In this document: piece after piece, positions 42,502 through 50,650 of the stretch | How positions within the stretch are numbered: the first letter of the stretch is position 1 | Layout of the letters: each line of letters starts with the position of its first letter | Source of the DNA: Phylloscopus collybita | Taxonomy: Eukaryota > Chordata > Aves > Passeriformes > Phylloscopidae | Assembly (NCBI GenBank): GCA_027886175.1 | Contig: JAJNNQ010000013.1 | Coordinates: forward strand, 4,173,501 to 4,237,500 | Direction: 5' to 3' | Length of the DNA: 64,000 nucleotides | Position numbers and translations under genes: made by a program | Notes under the pieces: model-generated | The model's database searches: none | What the model was told of the DNA's origin: nothing | What the model saw: only the letters and a program-made list of their open reading frames with translations

Positions 42502-45500
42502 AAACCCACACAAAAAACCACCCCAACAAATTCCTAGAAAAGAATGTCAGCAAAAAAAAAAAAAAAACCATAAAACCCCAATACCTGAAAAAAAAAAAAA
42601 AAAGGATGGAAATGTTGCACTACACCACTTCTCAAACACTCCCTCATGGAAAAAGCTCAGGGGTGTCCTGATAATGTGATAATTCCTGACATGAAGAAAA
42701 GAGATTTGAACATTTGATTTTACTGTCTACCAGAGACAAACTATGTATGTAACATTATTAGTGTCACAAAGAGATTGACTGCCTGCCTTCCTGTTACTTG
42801 TTCAAGGAGATTTCCATTTACCCTCATCTAACTCCAAGATAAAGAAGGGACCATCTGTTCTTTCTCCTTCACTCCCTTCCTTATTATGGTCCTTTGTCCT
42901 CATCATCTCAAATACTAATTTGTTCTCCCCAATGTCCTCGGTACATTGCCTTGTCTGTCAAGTGCATGTACTCATCTTTCCATCGGTCTGTTATGCCCTG
43001 AGATGTTTCCTTGTTCCTTGGCATGTGTATTTGCTTAATCCTGGTGTTTTAATGTGAGTTTCTCTGCTGTGCCAATGTACCCCAGAAAACCTGCAGCTGG
43101 CCTGAGGCCTCGGGCGGGGTTACAGTGCAGGGGTCCGTGCTCCAGCTCTGAATGTGGGTTGTGAGGGAGAAGTCTTGGCTGCACTGCTGTGCCTCTTCCA
43201 TCTAGATGGTTGTTTTCTTTCAGGAGAAATGCTTAAATACAGTCACACACAAAAAGTAAGGTGTGCCTTCCACACCTGTATGGATTTTTACCAAATAATT
43301 CTGACTGCTGTGTTGTCTGCTCCCAAATTACCTTCAAGAATGACATGTCCTTATGTACCACTACTTAGACCATTCAGTAAACATTTTTCAGTTTGCTGGT
43401 GACTATGGAGATGGATTAATTTTGCCAAAATCCTTTTTACAGTAATAGGGATTTTAAAGAGGTTTGTCCACTAGCTCTCTTCTTCCGGTCCTCTTCCTGC
43501 ACCCCTTTTAAAAAGAAAAAAAATTGCATTAAAGTTACATGTGGAGAAACTCCTACCTGGGGACGCAGAGGACTTGTGGCATTTTTATACACTCTGTTAT
43601 CAAAGGCAGCCCTAGGACCCAGAGAGCTAAATCAGCATCTCCCCAAATGAGAGCAGTGAGGAAGTTCAGGGAAGAAATATGGTGTGGATGACAGTTTCGT
43701 GTCCAGCTCTGGCATGATGCCAAAACCTGTATAAATATAGCTCTGTGATGGGGTCGTAAACAGTGTCTGCCTTTCCCTTCTCAAACATCTTTTCTAATCC
43801 TGTCTTTGTGCCTGATCTCTCTTACGTGTGTGTGTATATGTATATCTTATATATAAAGAGATTATATACCAAATAATTACTCATTTTATATCCCAGCCCT
43901 TTAAAAACATATCATGTGTTGTAGGTTTTGAGTTCCAGTGATAACGTTATATGAGATCTAAGGCATAGCTGTTGTTTGGCAAAAATAGTCACCATGTAAT
44001 AGTAGTGACAGGACTGTCTGGAGATGTTTCTAACAGACATACCTGTATATTTAAACCCAGATTAATAAATGTCACTACATAGGCAGGAGAAAAAAAAAAA
44101 TGAAGCATCAGCATTTTCAGTTGCATCCTGTATTACTCTGGAACTGAGAGAAGGCCCCAAGTGGCACTGAAGTAAACACACATCTAATTTATTTGCAGTA
44201 TAATTTATCCTTCTGCATGTGTTTGTGTAAGTTCAGCATCTGTTTTCAAGAAATCATTTTTGTGCTGATTTTATTTGAAAATGTTTGCGGTCTTGCTTTA
44301 TATTCTTACACTTATTTTCTCTCAACAGAGTTTGCATTTAGGGTGGTGAATGCTCCAATGGCCTTGGATTTAGCCTTTGGCCTGGTGTGTGAGCTGCTCC
44401 AGCAGTGGGGAGAGATCCATGCCGGTGTCCCCATCCTGCTGGAGTGGCTTTTGGGAGACAGCGACCTGCAAAGAGATGGGGAGGCTTCTGCCCTGGTAAT
44501 TTTAACAAGCAGTTGCTACAGCATGTTAGAAGCAGTGTTCTGCAGTTTTGTGGTAGGAATAGAACTAAATGTCTCATCTGATGAAACCTGATAATTGCTA
44601 CTGCAGTGGTAACTGATTTATGGTCTTTTAAAAAACTCACATGGATATTACTTAGAATGAAAAGAGTTTTATGTCTGTTTCCTGGTAATACCAGCATAAA
44701 TTTAAAGAGATCAATAAACAAACATTGAAATAAATCAAGAGTTACTTCACAGGGCATTGTTGACTGAAACATTTTGAAGCTGTAATGTAATTACATTCAG
44801 TATTATTGCAGATGGTAGCTTCCCTTGAATTTAAACTGCTGTTGGGGGTGCCAGGCACATCTGGGCATTCAAGACCAGTGTTCTACCAATGCTGGCTTTC
44901 CCAGAGATGGCATTTAAATATTTGGTAACTTTATGCTTTCATCTCTGTGACTGGTTCTGCACGACACATGAAACATCATACAGAACCTTGCTTACATCAG
45001 TCACTGAGTTCAGGATTGTTCCTGTAAAGATGAGCTTTGCCACAGTGGTTCTGTAAAAGCTGTTACTGTATAATACACTGTGCTCCTTTTGTCTTGAAAA
45101 GAGTGTAAAGGTCAAGACAATGCTGGAAGGTAAACTGGAAGGAGCGGGAGCAGCTACATCTTTGAGAAGTTTGTTGGCAATTAGTATCTCCCATGAAATA
45201 TATCATGAATCTTTTCTTAAGCCTGTAGTTTAGGGGTGCATTTCTGATGTTTCACTGGCTGATAGTTTTCATTTAATCCAGTCAAAAAGCTCCATGATAC
45301 AGCAAATTACCATACTGCTTACAGAAGTCTTTGTGAAATATAATACTGTTTCATAGGGGAAGGCAAGCACATGTTAAGGATTAGGGCTACTATTTACTTC
45401 CACTGTTTCCCAAGACTTGTGCCATAACTGCCTGATCTTTGAAGGTAAAATTTCTTTGGCAAAGTAAAAATCTTCTTACTGTGTTTTCCCAAACCTTTAA

Positions 45501-46009
45501 AAGAAGGCATATGAATGTTTACTTTGCTTTTTGAATATAAAAAGCTGTTCTCTGACAGCCTCTGTTGTCATCATTTCTATATATATCCTTTTTCATATCT
45601 TTTATTATTTCCTCATTGTTATCAAACCGTAAGTCATTTTCTAATCACTGTTGGTTTTCTTTTTGTTAAGGAAGAAGACGATTCCCTGTTTGATAAAGGG
45701 GAAGTGAATTTTTGGGCAGAGAAGCTGACTCATGTGAGACAACTTAGTAAGCACCTTTTACATCTTATATCAGTGACTCATCTCACCTTACCAGATCATG
45801 GGGAACTGAATTGTCTATCAAGGATAGCACTGGACCAGGCCCAGCGCATTGAACAGCTTCTTGGAGCTCTACCTCTGGTTCCAGAGTTTTCCAGAACTCC
45901 AGAATTCACAAGATTGGCTATTCAAAAGGAAAGAATATCAGTCTGTCTTAAAATATTAAATCTGCTGAAGCCTGATGACACCAGCAAAAATGAAAATCTG
46001 GAAAAGTAA
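530..46009 (+). CDS. THADA: THADA, C-terminal part (last eight coding exons; 5' part lies outside the window)
   Basis: CDS is join(530..615, 11507..11919, 12267..12388, 13769..13841, 15676..15820, 18916..19047, 44329..44495, 45671..46009). Every junction is AG/GT and the phases chain without conflict (1, 0, 2, 0, 1, 1, 0), giving 491 residues and then TAA at 46,007-46,009. The family protein is about 1,950 residues, so this is roughly the last quarter. THADA is the animal counterpart of yeast Trm732, a large HEAT/ARM-type alpha-solenoid that partners the FTSJ1/Trm7 methyltransferase for 2'-O-methylation of tRNA position 32. A role in SERCA regulation and thermogenesis is reported in flies, and the human gene is disrupted in thyroid adenomas. 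The visible part consists of helical-repeat-like segments rich in Leu and Ala with no catalytic motif, as expected for a scaffold. I identified it from C-terminal motifs (EVRLLALEAILLWL, TEFAF, EVNFWAEKL, PEFSRTPEFTRLAIQ) and from its position upstream of ZFP36L2. Exons 5' of 530 are missing from the window. Confidence 0.95.
616..11506 (+). other. THADA intron, 10.9 kb
   Basis: AT-rich unique sequence with short homopolymer runs and CA/TG dinucleotide stretches (for example about 5,208-5,222). No exon with phase-compatible splice sites was found, and the flanking exons already match in phase. The short open frames here on both strands lack family resemblance and sit among ordinary intron sequence. 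Confidence 0.8.
11507..11919 (+). CDS. THADA: THADA coding exon, longest in the window
   Basis: A 413-nt exon from the acceptor ttacag to the donor gtaaga, encoding residues 29-166 of the visible C-terminal part. It opens with MQLLDFWEEMN and contains the helical-repeat segment around EVRLLALEAILLWL. It closes with PQCFCK at an exact codon boundary (phase 0). The Met near its start is internal: the frame runs straight through from the upstream exon by way of a split Gly codon, so it is not a translation start. Only a 347-bp intron separates it from the next exon. Confidence 0.95.
12267..12388 (+). CDS. THADA: THADA coding exon
   Basis: A 122-nt exon after a pyrimidine-rich acceptor (ttctgtctgcag), beginning VLEILHNMDLRNVLPK and ending ADTSS plus two bases. 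Those bases (AG) combine with C at 13,769 to give Ser. The donor is gtatgc. VLEILHNMDL continues the leucine-rich helix begun by PQCFCK in the previous exon. Confidence 0.93.
12389..13768 (+). other. THADA intron, 1.4 kb
   Basis: Unique AT-rich intron with a long pyrimidine-rich stretch before the acceptor. No other feature is seen. Confidence 0.85.
13769..13841 (+). CDS. THADA: THADA coding exon (small)
   Basis: A 73-nt exon with a pyrimidine-rich acceptor (tgttttctcag) and the donor gtaagg. It completes the split Ser codon and encodes 24 residues, PEGQTIALKFASKLIIHHLQ then NHQQ, ending at a codon boundary. The leucine and isoleucine spacing is that of a HEAT-type helix. The longer open frame around it (13,716-13,907) is only intron read-through on either side. 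Confidence 0.92.
13842..15675 (+). other. THADA intron, 1.8 kb, containing a CR1 fragment
   Basis: Unique AT-rich sequence apart from the CR1 LINE remnant at about 15,090-15,395, which raises local GC. The splice sites on both sides are intact. Confidence 0.85.
15090..15395 (+). mobile_element. CR1 LINE fragment (3' end of reverse-transcriptase ORF)
   Basis: The sequence follows the avian CR1 consensus: gagaactggctgaa, ccagagggttgt, tagtggtgtccccaggggtc, ctgggcccagt, a degenerate FxxDLDEG segment at about 15,215, then cctgggaggagaggctga, ttcagagggacctcaacagg and a trace of aaattcagcaaagg. Frame breaks and substitutions show that it is an old, inactive copy. It is 5'-truncated and inserted in the sense direction of THADA, within an intron. 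Confidence 0.88.
15676..15820 (+). CDS. THADA: THADA coding exon
   Basis: A 145-nt exon between the acceptor tgccttcag and the donor gtaagt. In the required phase it reads ISEEVLKKWVQLIVYFCG, then an acidic stretch, then EMLLAAAEVLKSI and a hydrophobic tail to KKLIL plus one base. It has no internal Met, so simple start-to-stop ORF searches miss it. The phase-1 end joins GA at 18,916 to give Gly. The AAAEVL helix is typical of the THADA C-terminal solenoid. Confidence 0.92.
15821..18915 (+). other. THADA intron, 3.1 kb
   Basis: Unique sequence with a short TATGTG-type tandem run near 15,892-15,917, shortly after the donor. The longest minus-strand open frame (18,120-18,599) shows no recognisable protein features. 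Confidence 0.8.
18916..19047 (+). CDS. THADA: THADA coding exon preceding the 25 kb intron
   Basis: A 132-nt exon with the acceptor aaatatag and the donor gtatgt. It encodes LSDTLGLWKCVILLLQ and a segment around VVRDAAAEVIQVAQ, ending SNEGT plus one base. RDAAAEVI is a HEAT-like repeat helix. The leftover G pairs with AG at 44,329 to produce Glu, giving the family junction GTEFAF. Intron sequence follows for 25.3 kb. Confidence 0.93.
31090..31152 (+). mobile_element. CR1 LINE 3' tail fragment
   Basis: The stretch tgggactagatgatct, gaggtcccttccagc and gattctgtga matches the CR1 3' UTR end, which normally finishes in ATTCTATG-type octamers. Only about 60 bp remain. Confidence 0.85.
33899..34062 (+). 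other. Candidate alternative terminal exon of THADA
   Basis: A strong acceptor (T-rich tract then ttgtgcag) precedes a frame that is open for 53 codons in exactly the phase left by the exon ending at 19,047. It reads STSIEHIEESTQHLVRSQLK, then a basic and proline-containing segment, and stops at TGA 34,060-34,062. A GT within a gtaaaa context follows AAT at 34,012, but splicing there would be phase 0 and would not match the next exon. It could therefore only serve as a terminal exon or as a frame-shifting cassette. No AATAAA is evident close downstream. It could be chance. Confidence 0.25.
36958..37042. repeat. T-rich low-complexity tract with TTTTG repeats
   Basis: Runs of T, a short TG stretch and four or five TTTTG units in a row. 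The long open frames on both strands here (poly-Phe and poly-Lys-like) are artefacts of composition. Confidence 0.9.
38340..38425. repeat. T-rich low-complexity tract with TTG/TTGG repeats
   Basis: Interrupted poly-T followed by TTG and TTGG units. It produces a spurious Phe-rich open frame. Confidence 0.9.
40072..40115. repeat. 22-bp tandem duplication
   Basis: Two adjacent 22-bp units beginning tttcagttta/tttcagttta and differing at two positions, inside the large THADA intron. Confidence 0.75.
42395..42605. repeat. A-rich tract interspersed with C runs
   Basis: About 210 bp made almost only of A and C on the + strand, including a C run near 42,450-42,459 and an A run of about 30 near 42,470-42,499. 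It has no coding meaning. Length is likely variable and assembly-sensitive. Confidence 0.9.
44329..44495 (+). CDS. THADA: THADA coding exon (penultimate)
   Basis: A 167-nt exon after ctctcaacag with the donor gtaatt. It reads FAFRVVNAPMALDLAFGLVC, then ELLQQWGEIHAGVPILLEWLL, ending ASAL at a codon boundary. The PxLLxWLLG-like segment followed by an acidic linker is the usual THADA arrangement before the last exon. The donor is weaker than those of its neighbours (gtaatt, not gtaagt). Confidence 0.94.
44496..45670 (+). other. THADA last intron, 1.2 kb
   Basis: Unique AT-rich sequence that ends in a long T-rich tract before ttttgttaag. No other feature is seen. Confidence 0.85.
45671..46009 (+). 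CDS. THADA: THADA last coding exon with stop
   Basis: Begins in phase 0 after ttttgttaag. It encodes 112 residues: EEDDSLFDKGEVNFWAEKL, a helical region around HLLHLISVTH, the QAQRIEQLL helix, PEFSRTPEFTRLAIQ, and a polar tail ending KNENLEK. TAA is at 46,007-46,009. The acidic start and the FWAEKL and PEFxRTPEFTxLA motifs are the clearest THADA signatures in the window and fix the identity of the gene. Confidence 0.97.
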   Translation, partial: EEDDSLFDKGEVNFWAEKLTHVRQLSKHLLHLISVTHLTLPDHGELNCLSRIALDQAQRIEQLLGALPLVPEFSRTPEFTRLAIQKERISVCLKILNLLKPDDTSKNENLEK

Positions 46010-46450
46010 ATTACTAAAACTTCATCCTCAGGGATCTGCGCACGTTACTGGATGGGCAGGGAGACTGAATTCCGGCAATGTTCAAGGAATCAGGGATTGC
46101 TGTGATGACTTCAGAAAACCTGCAGTACCTTCAGTGTTCAGGCTAGAACTGTATTTTTTGTATTGATTAATTGTCCATTGAGGTTTTTTTTATGGGACGT
46201 GCAGTGGGAGACTTTTCTTTTTAAATGCATTTGCTAGTTGCACTCAGCTGAGCATTGTTTATTACAGCTACTGTAGGAAGTAAAGCAGCTAAACCTAATA
46301 TTTTCCATTCATCCAGGTGCAGGCCACCTGTAGTTCTGTTGTTTTGTCCCACATTTTTACCTCTTGTATCTTAATACCAAAAAAAAGTTGTGGGGCTTTT
46401 GTCCCCTTTCAAGATGTGCATGTTAATTATTAAATTAATGTGCTCTTTAA
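46010..46450 (+). other. THADA: THADA 3' UTR with possible poly(A) signal
   Basis: AT-rich, non-coding sequence directly after the THADA stop. The nearest hexamer is a variant ATTAAA at 46,429-46,434, about 420 bp after the stop. A second ATTAAA is at 47,005-47,010. No canonical AATAAA lies in the first kilobase, so the true 3' end could be at either. Short overlapping frames here have no features of a gene. Confidence 0.5.
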
Positions 46451-47300
46451 AAATATTTACATGTTTCTAATAGAAAATCAAACCATGACCTCTTTGTTTA
46501 TCACAATTTTTAGAGTACATTTTAAATTTTACTGCATTTTCCTCTGGAGGAAGACAAGGATTTTCACTTTGGTAGTAACCTTGTTTTACACATGGGAACA
46601 GCATTACTTAGATTTCTGCATGCCTCTTTTCTCCTTTAAATGAAATACCTACTTTCATAAAATGGCTCTAAAACGAAGACTTGCTGTGTTCAAAACCAAG
46701 CAGCTGTTCCGTTGCAAACAAAACAGTTTCATCTTTACTTCAAACACCTCGCTCTGTAAGCAGGCCTGGACAGTGAGGTCCTGCCGAGGAGTGTGAGGCC
46801 CCTGGGAAGGTACCCGAGGTGTTCCTGTGCTGCAGCCCTCTGTGCTTTTGGGAGATGCTCTCACCAGGTGGGGCAGCTCTAGGGACTGTTCGCAGTGCTC
46901 CAGGGTCTTGCTGTGTCTAAAACACAAAAAAGCTTGTTGCACATTGGATGTTGTTTCTTTCTGCAAACTGGAATTGGGTTTCGATATAAAAATGAGACGT
47001 CAAAATTAAATACTGATGTCAAAAGTTTGTGTTACCTTCCCTTAGCCAAGGGCTGCGACTGAACTCGTGGCTGTGGTGTGGCTGCGCCTGCCACAACACG
47101 GATGTGCGGCCCTGTACGCCGCGATTTCGGTGTCCTTGGAAGAAGAACATGTCCCATGAACGCCAGGGTGCTTTCGGCCTCTTCACCTGATGGTGTCTGA
47201 GCGCAGTTTAGCCCTGAATCTCGGTGACGCCCCGGTAATGCCCGAGCGCTTGTCCCGTGGCCGGGGCCGCCGCAGCGCCTCGGCCTGCTGCGCCGCGCGG

Positions 47301-47315
47301 CCGCCAGGTGGCGCC
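47301..47315 (+). promoter_or_regulatory. CTCF-type binding motif
   Basis: CCGCCAGGTGGCGCC fits the CTCF core CCASYAGRKGGC with one difference at the third base. It lies in a CpG island between two genes, a common setting for an insulator or loop anchor. Confidence 0.55.
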
Positions 47316-47332
47316 ACAGCACCGCCGCGCAC

Positions 47333-47386
47333 GGGATCGGGATCGGGATCGGGATCGGGATCGGGATCGGGATCGGGATCGGGATG
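47333..47386 (+). repeat. (GGGATC)8 tandem hexanucleotide array
   Basis: Eight perfect GGGATC units (47,333-47,380) followed by GGGATG and a further GGGG. Regularly spaced GGG runs with 3-nt loops meet the usual definition of a G-quadruplex-forming sequence on the + strand. Confidence 0.95.
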
Positions 47387-47500
47387 GGGCTCCCGGAGTG
47401 CCGGGATGGCGCTCAGCAGGGGCAGGATAAGGCTTGGGCCGGCGCTGCTCGCAGTGCTGGGCGCTGCGGTGCCCCGGAGCTGGTCGCTGCTCTCTGGAGT

Positions 47501-48540
47501 TTATTTAAACTCTGCTGTAAATAGAGCTAAGCTGCCGAGTTGGGTCCAGTGGACATCTGAACACTGCACAAAGTCACCACTTAAAAAAGCCCAACAAACA
47601 GAACTTAGGGATAGAAGTTCAGTATTTGCTCTTAAGTTTCCAGGATTCAGGGTTATTTATATAAGAAGTAAATTATGGTGAAACTTGAGGCTTCAATAGG
47701 CAGAAGAGAAATGTTGGAATCTGAAATGATGTTTCACGGAATGCCCGCTGTCCAACTTAACGAGCCATGCTGCGAGTTAGGCTAAAAATTAATTTGTATG
47801 CATCTGGTTTGAGCTCCTGGGGAAAGAATAGCCCAGTTTGTGTCTGGAAGCCACTCTTTAAAAAATAATCAAGACCTGTACAATTAATTAACAGCTGCTG
47901 ATTTTGCCACATCTTTCCATCATTTCTGAACTAGTGTGGCAACAGCTTCTGCGGTAGAAGACAAAAAGAACTTTGTAGGTATCAAAATCACTGTAAAGTT
48001 CTGAGACCTTGCTTATGTCAGTGGGCAGCACAAGACCATCTAGTAAAGTTGGATTCTTTTTTAATTGGGTAGAATTTAAAACGCATGTGCATCTATATCT
48101 GATACTGGCAAATCGATAAATGCAGGTGACGACAACACAGTAACAGACCCACAGTGACGGTAAAACTTGGTGAAGCCTTGAGGACTTGGTTAATCAGTTA
48201 CCAAACAGCTCGAAAGCGCGGTCTTCCTTATTGTGGTTTTAAGATGCAACTGGAACCTCTGTCATCCCGCCTGAGTTTATAAGAGCAAATAAGAATTCTG
48301 TCAGTGCACATACATTTCACCACACGGTGCTGATGATGGGTTACTGTGTAACTACTCAATGAAGAACCTTTAGACCCGGAGCAGCGAGAGATTGCAGGAG
48401 AGAGTTAGCAAAACCTGATGCTGGAGCACTTATCGGCCGTGTGTTTGATCAAAGTCAGTTTATCAAAGTATTCCTCCCAATGGCGTTGACACATTGATCC
48501 GTGCATGATTGTCACAGTAAACTGTTCCCTCGGTTGGCTG
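47501..48540. other. Spacer between the two CpG islands
   Basis: AT-rich unique sequence between the small island and the ZFP36L2 island. No gene, repeat or clear regulatory motif is seen. Confidence 0.7.
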
Positions 48541-50650
48541 GCGGGCAGGATCAGCTCCGAGCTGATGTCTCCATCGCAGAGTTGTGTGGGAGGAGGAAGA
48601 GTTTGAACTCGGGTCAGTGCGGAGGCGACTCCGACCGGCCCCGGAGGAGTTTATGGGAAGCGATGCACGTTATGGCTGCAGCCCCGCGCTCCGGCGGCTC
48701 CCCGTGTGCGGGGCAGCGCCCGCCGCCGGGACGGGAGCTGTGCCCCCCCGGCAGGGTGGGAGGAGGGGAAGGAGCAGGGACGTGGGATGTGTCCCGGCAC
48801 CGCTGGGCGGAGGAGCCGGCTGCCGGCGGGCCCGGCGGCCGCTGGGGGGCGGCACGTCCCCGCCAGCCGCGCGGGCAGCGGGAGGGGCCGGGAACGGGAG
48901 CGGGGCCGGGAACGGGGCCAGGAGCCTGCCCGGCTGAGTCCAACAGCGCTCGGCGAGCGAGGGACGGGCCCCAGGGGACTGCCGGGACACGGGAGGGAGC
49001 GAGGTTTGGGCTTTCCGCCGCCCAGCTCCTCGTCTTTCCCGGGAGATTTCGCTCCCCATTTCCGGGCTGGTCTCGCCGTGGGTGACGGCTGGCGGGCGGC
49101 GGCAGGGTCCGGGCTGGGTCCCGCCCGCAGCCTCCCTCCCGCGGCGGCGGCGGAGGTGGAGGACGAGGGGAGGAAGCGGAGGGGCAGCGCGGGGCGAGTG
49201 CGGAACCCGGCCGAGGGGCTCCGGCGACACCCCCGCCCCCAGGCCCAGGCTCCTTCCCCTGGCCAATGTGTTCGCACAGCGCCGCGCTCCTGCTGACGTG
49301 GTGGGGTTTGCTCCCTGGGAGCGCGCGGGACTGCCGTCCCGGCTCGGAAGCTGAAGAGGATCAGACGCCTCTGCTGGCTTTAGCAGCCATAAAACTTTAC
49401 ACGTCTCTGTTCTCCTTCCCATTTGTCCCAGGGCCGAGCAAACGCGGGAGGGGACGGGGGTGCGGAGAAGCCGCCGCCGTTCCCACGTCGTGTTTGCGCG
49501 GCCTTATCGGCGCGGGGGGGGCGGGGGTGTTTTGCTCGGCGGCTCCCGACCCGCCTTGGCCGGCGGCCGCCTCCGTCCCGGGAGGGAGCCCCGCCGCAGG
49601 GACCTGCCGCTGCCTTCGCCGGACGGGGGGCACCTGGGGCGGCGGCCGGGGAATTCGATGGGTCACAGGGATGAGGAGGGAAGGAGCCGAGCGTGGAAAA
49701 GAGACGTGGGAGGGTGTGCGGGGCGCGGGAGGGAGATGCAGACGGAGTTAGGTGGGGGTCGTTTATAAGCCAGGCCGCTGTGAGAATAATGCCACCTCGT
49801 CTCCCCGCCTGGCCGCCAACCTCTCCCAAACTTTAGAAAGAAAGCGCCAAACCCGAGGTCCCGGAAAAGAGGGAATAAGCGGCGGGGCGCGCAACCCGTG
49901 CTGGGCCCCGTCCCGCCAGCCGCACCAGGGCAGCGCGGTCCCGACCTTTGTTTCAAGCAATTACGTGGCAAAAGTTTATTTTCGGCAGGGCGGGGGGAAG
50001 AAGTGTCCCCGGCGCTGCCGCGCCTCTCCCGCGGCCCCTCGCATCCTCCGCTCGGCCGGGAACGCAGCCGCCGTGCGCGGGCAGCGGCAACGCGGGGGCG
50101 TCGGGTCTTTGGTGCGAGGAGGGGCGCTCCAGAGGGGCCGAGCCCGCAGGGCGCCGTGAGCGCTGCCTCGGCTGGTTCCCCGCACCCCCCGCCTCGTCCC
50201 GCCCGCGCTGCGGGCGCACCCCGCTCGGCGGGACCGAGGGCAGGCACACTGCAGCACAGGCGCTCCCCACCAAACTGCCCCGCCGCCGCTGCCAGCGCCC
50301 TCTTGTAACAAGACTCGGGCCGGGCCAGCCCGGCTGGCGGGCTCGAGCGGGGCGGGCCCGGCGGGCTGCGCGGGGCGGGAGGAGCGCGGCACCGCCCCCG
50401 GGAGCATCAGCGGCCGCGTTTATATGGGAGCGGCGCGGGGAGCCGCCGAGTTCCCGCAGTTCGCCCGCTGCTGTGCAGCCGCCGTCGCCGCCTCGGCTCG
50501 GCACCCGCCGTCCCGCCGGGAAGGAGTCGGGACCGTTTCGGATCTCAAGCAGACGGCCCTCTCCTAACTAGTCGTGGCTTTTCCAAACCCTCCGAGGAGA
50601 GCGGGATCTTTCGGTCCTTCCTGTATATCCGACCATTACAGGATCTAGAA
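48540..50650 (+). promoter_or_regulatory. ZFP36L2: ZFP36L2 CpG island, promoter region and 5' UTR
   Basis: Very GC- and CpG-rich sequence that continues through the gene. It contains many GC-box-like stretches, a CCAAT box at 49,263-49,267, a CRE-like TGACGTGG at 49,294-49,301, TATA-like elements at 49,388-49,394 (CATAAAA) and 49,762-49,768 (TTTATAA), and the gene-proximal TATA-like element at 50,419. The long open frames on both strands here are the usual product of GC-rich sequence and show no protein family. Confidence 0.75.
50419..50426 (+). promoter_or_regulatory. ZFP36L2: TATA-like element of ZFP36L2
   Basis: TTTATATG lies in an otherwise GC-rich context with GC boxes just upstream. 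About 30 bp downstream would put the start of transcription near 50,450, giving a 5' UTR of roughly 200 nt before the ATG at 50,651. Immediate-early-type genes of this family often have a TATA element. Confidence 0.65.

Larger units (their letters stand above)
19048..44328 (+). other. THADA intron, 25.3 kb
   Basis: The flanking exons join in phase to give the expected GTEFAF, so no obligatory exon is missing. Contents seen: the CR1 tail near 31,090, T-rich low-complexity tracts (27,847-27,864; 30,018-30,033; 36,958-37,042; 38,340-38,425), an A/C-rich tract (42,395-42,605), a 22-bp tandem duplication (40,072-40,115), AT-rich unique blocks with clustered homeodomain- or bZIP-type motifs, and one candidate alternative exon at 33,899-34,062. 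No independent gene can be supported. Confidence 0.8.
47040..47500. promoter_or_regulatory. Small CpG island between THADA and ZFP36L2
   Basis: GC and CpG content rise sharply about 1 kb after the THADA stop and fall again by about 47,500. The block contains a CTCF-type motif (47,301-47,315) and a GGGATC tandem array (47,333-47,380). It is separated from the ZFP36L2 island by about 1 kb of AT-rich sequence. It could be an orphan promoter, for instance for a non-coding RNA. The 163-codon open frame across it is explained by composition and the repeat. Confidence 0.6.

Noticed and set aside
47190..47681. 163-codon frame containing a (Gly-Ser)n run
   Set aside because: The run is the translation of the GGGATC array, and the rest has no protein-like features. 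It could be part of a non-coding transcript.
48501..50571. Many 100-250-codon open frames on both strands upstream of ZFP36L2
   Set aside because: Stop codons are rare in CpG-island DNA. The translations are Gly/Pro/Arg/Ala-rich, with no domains, and fall in the promoter and 5' UTR.
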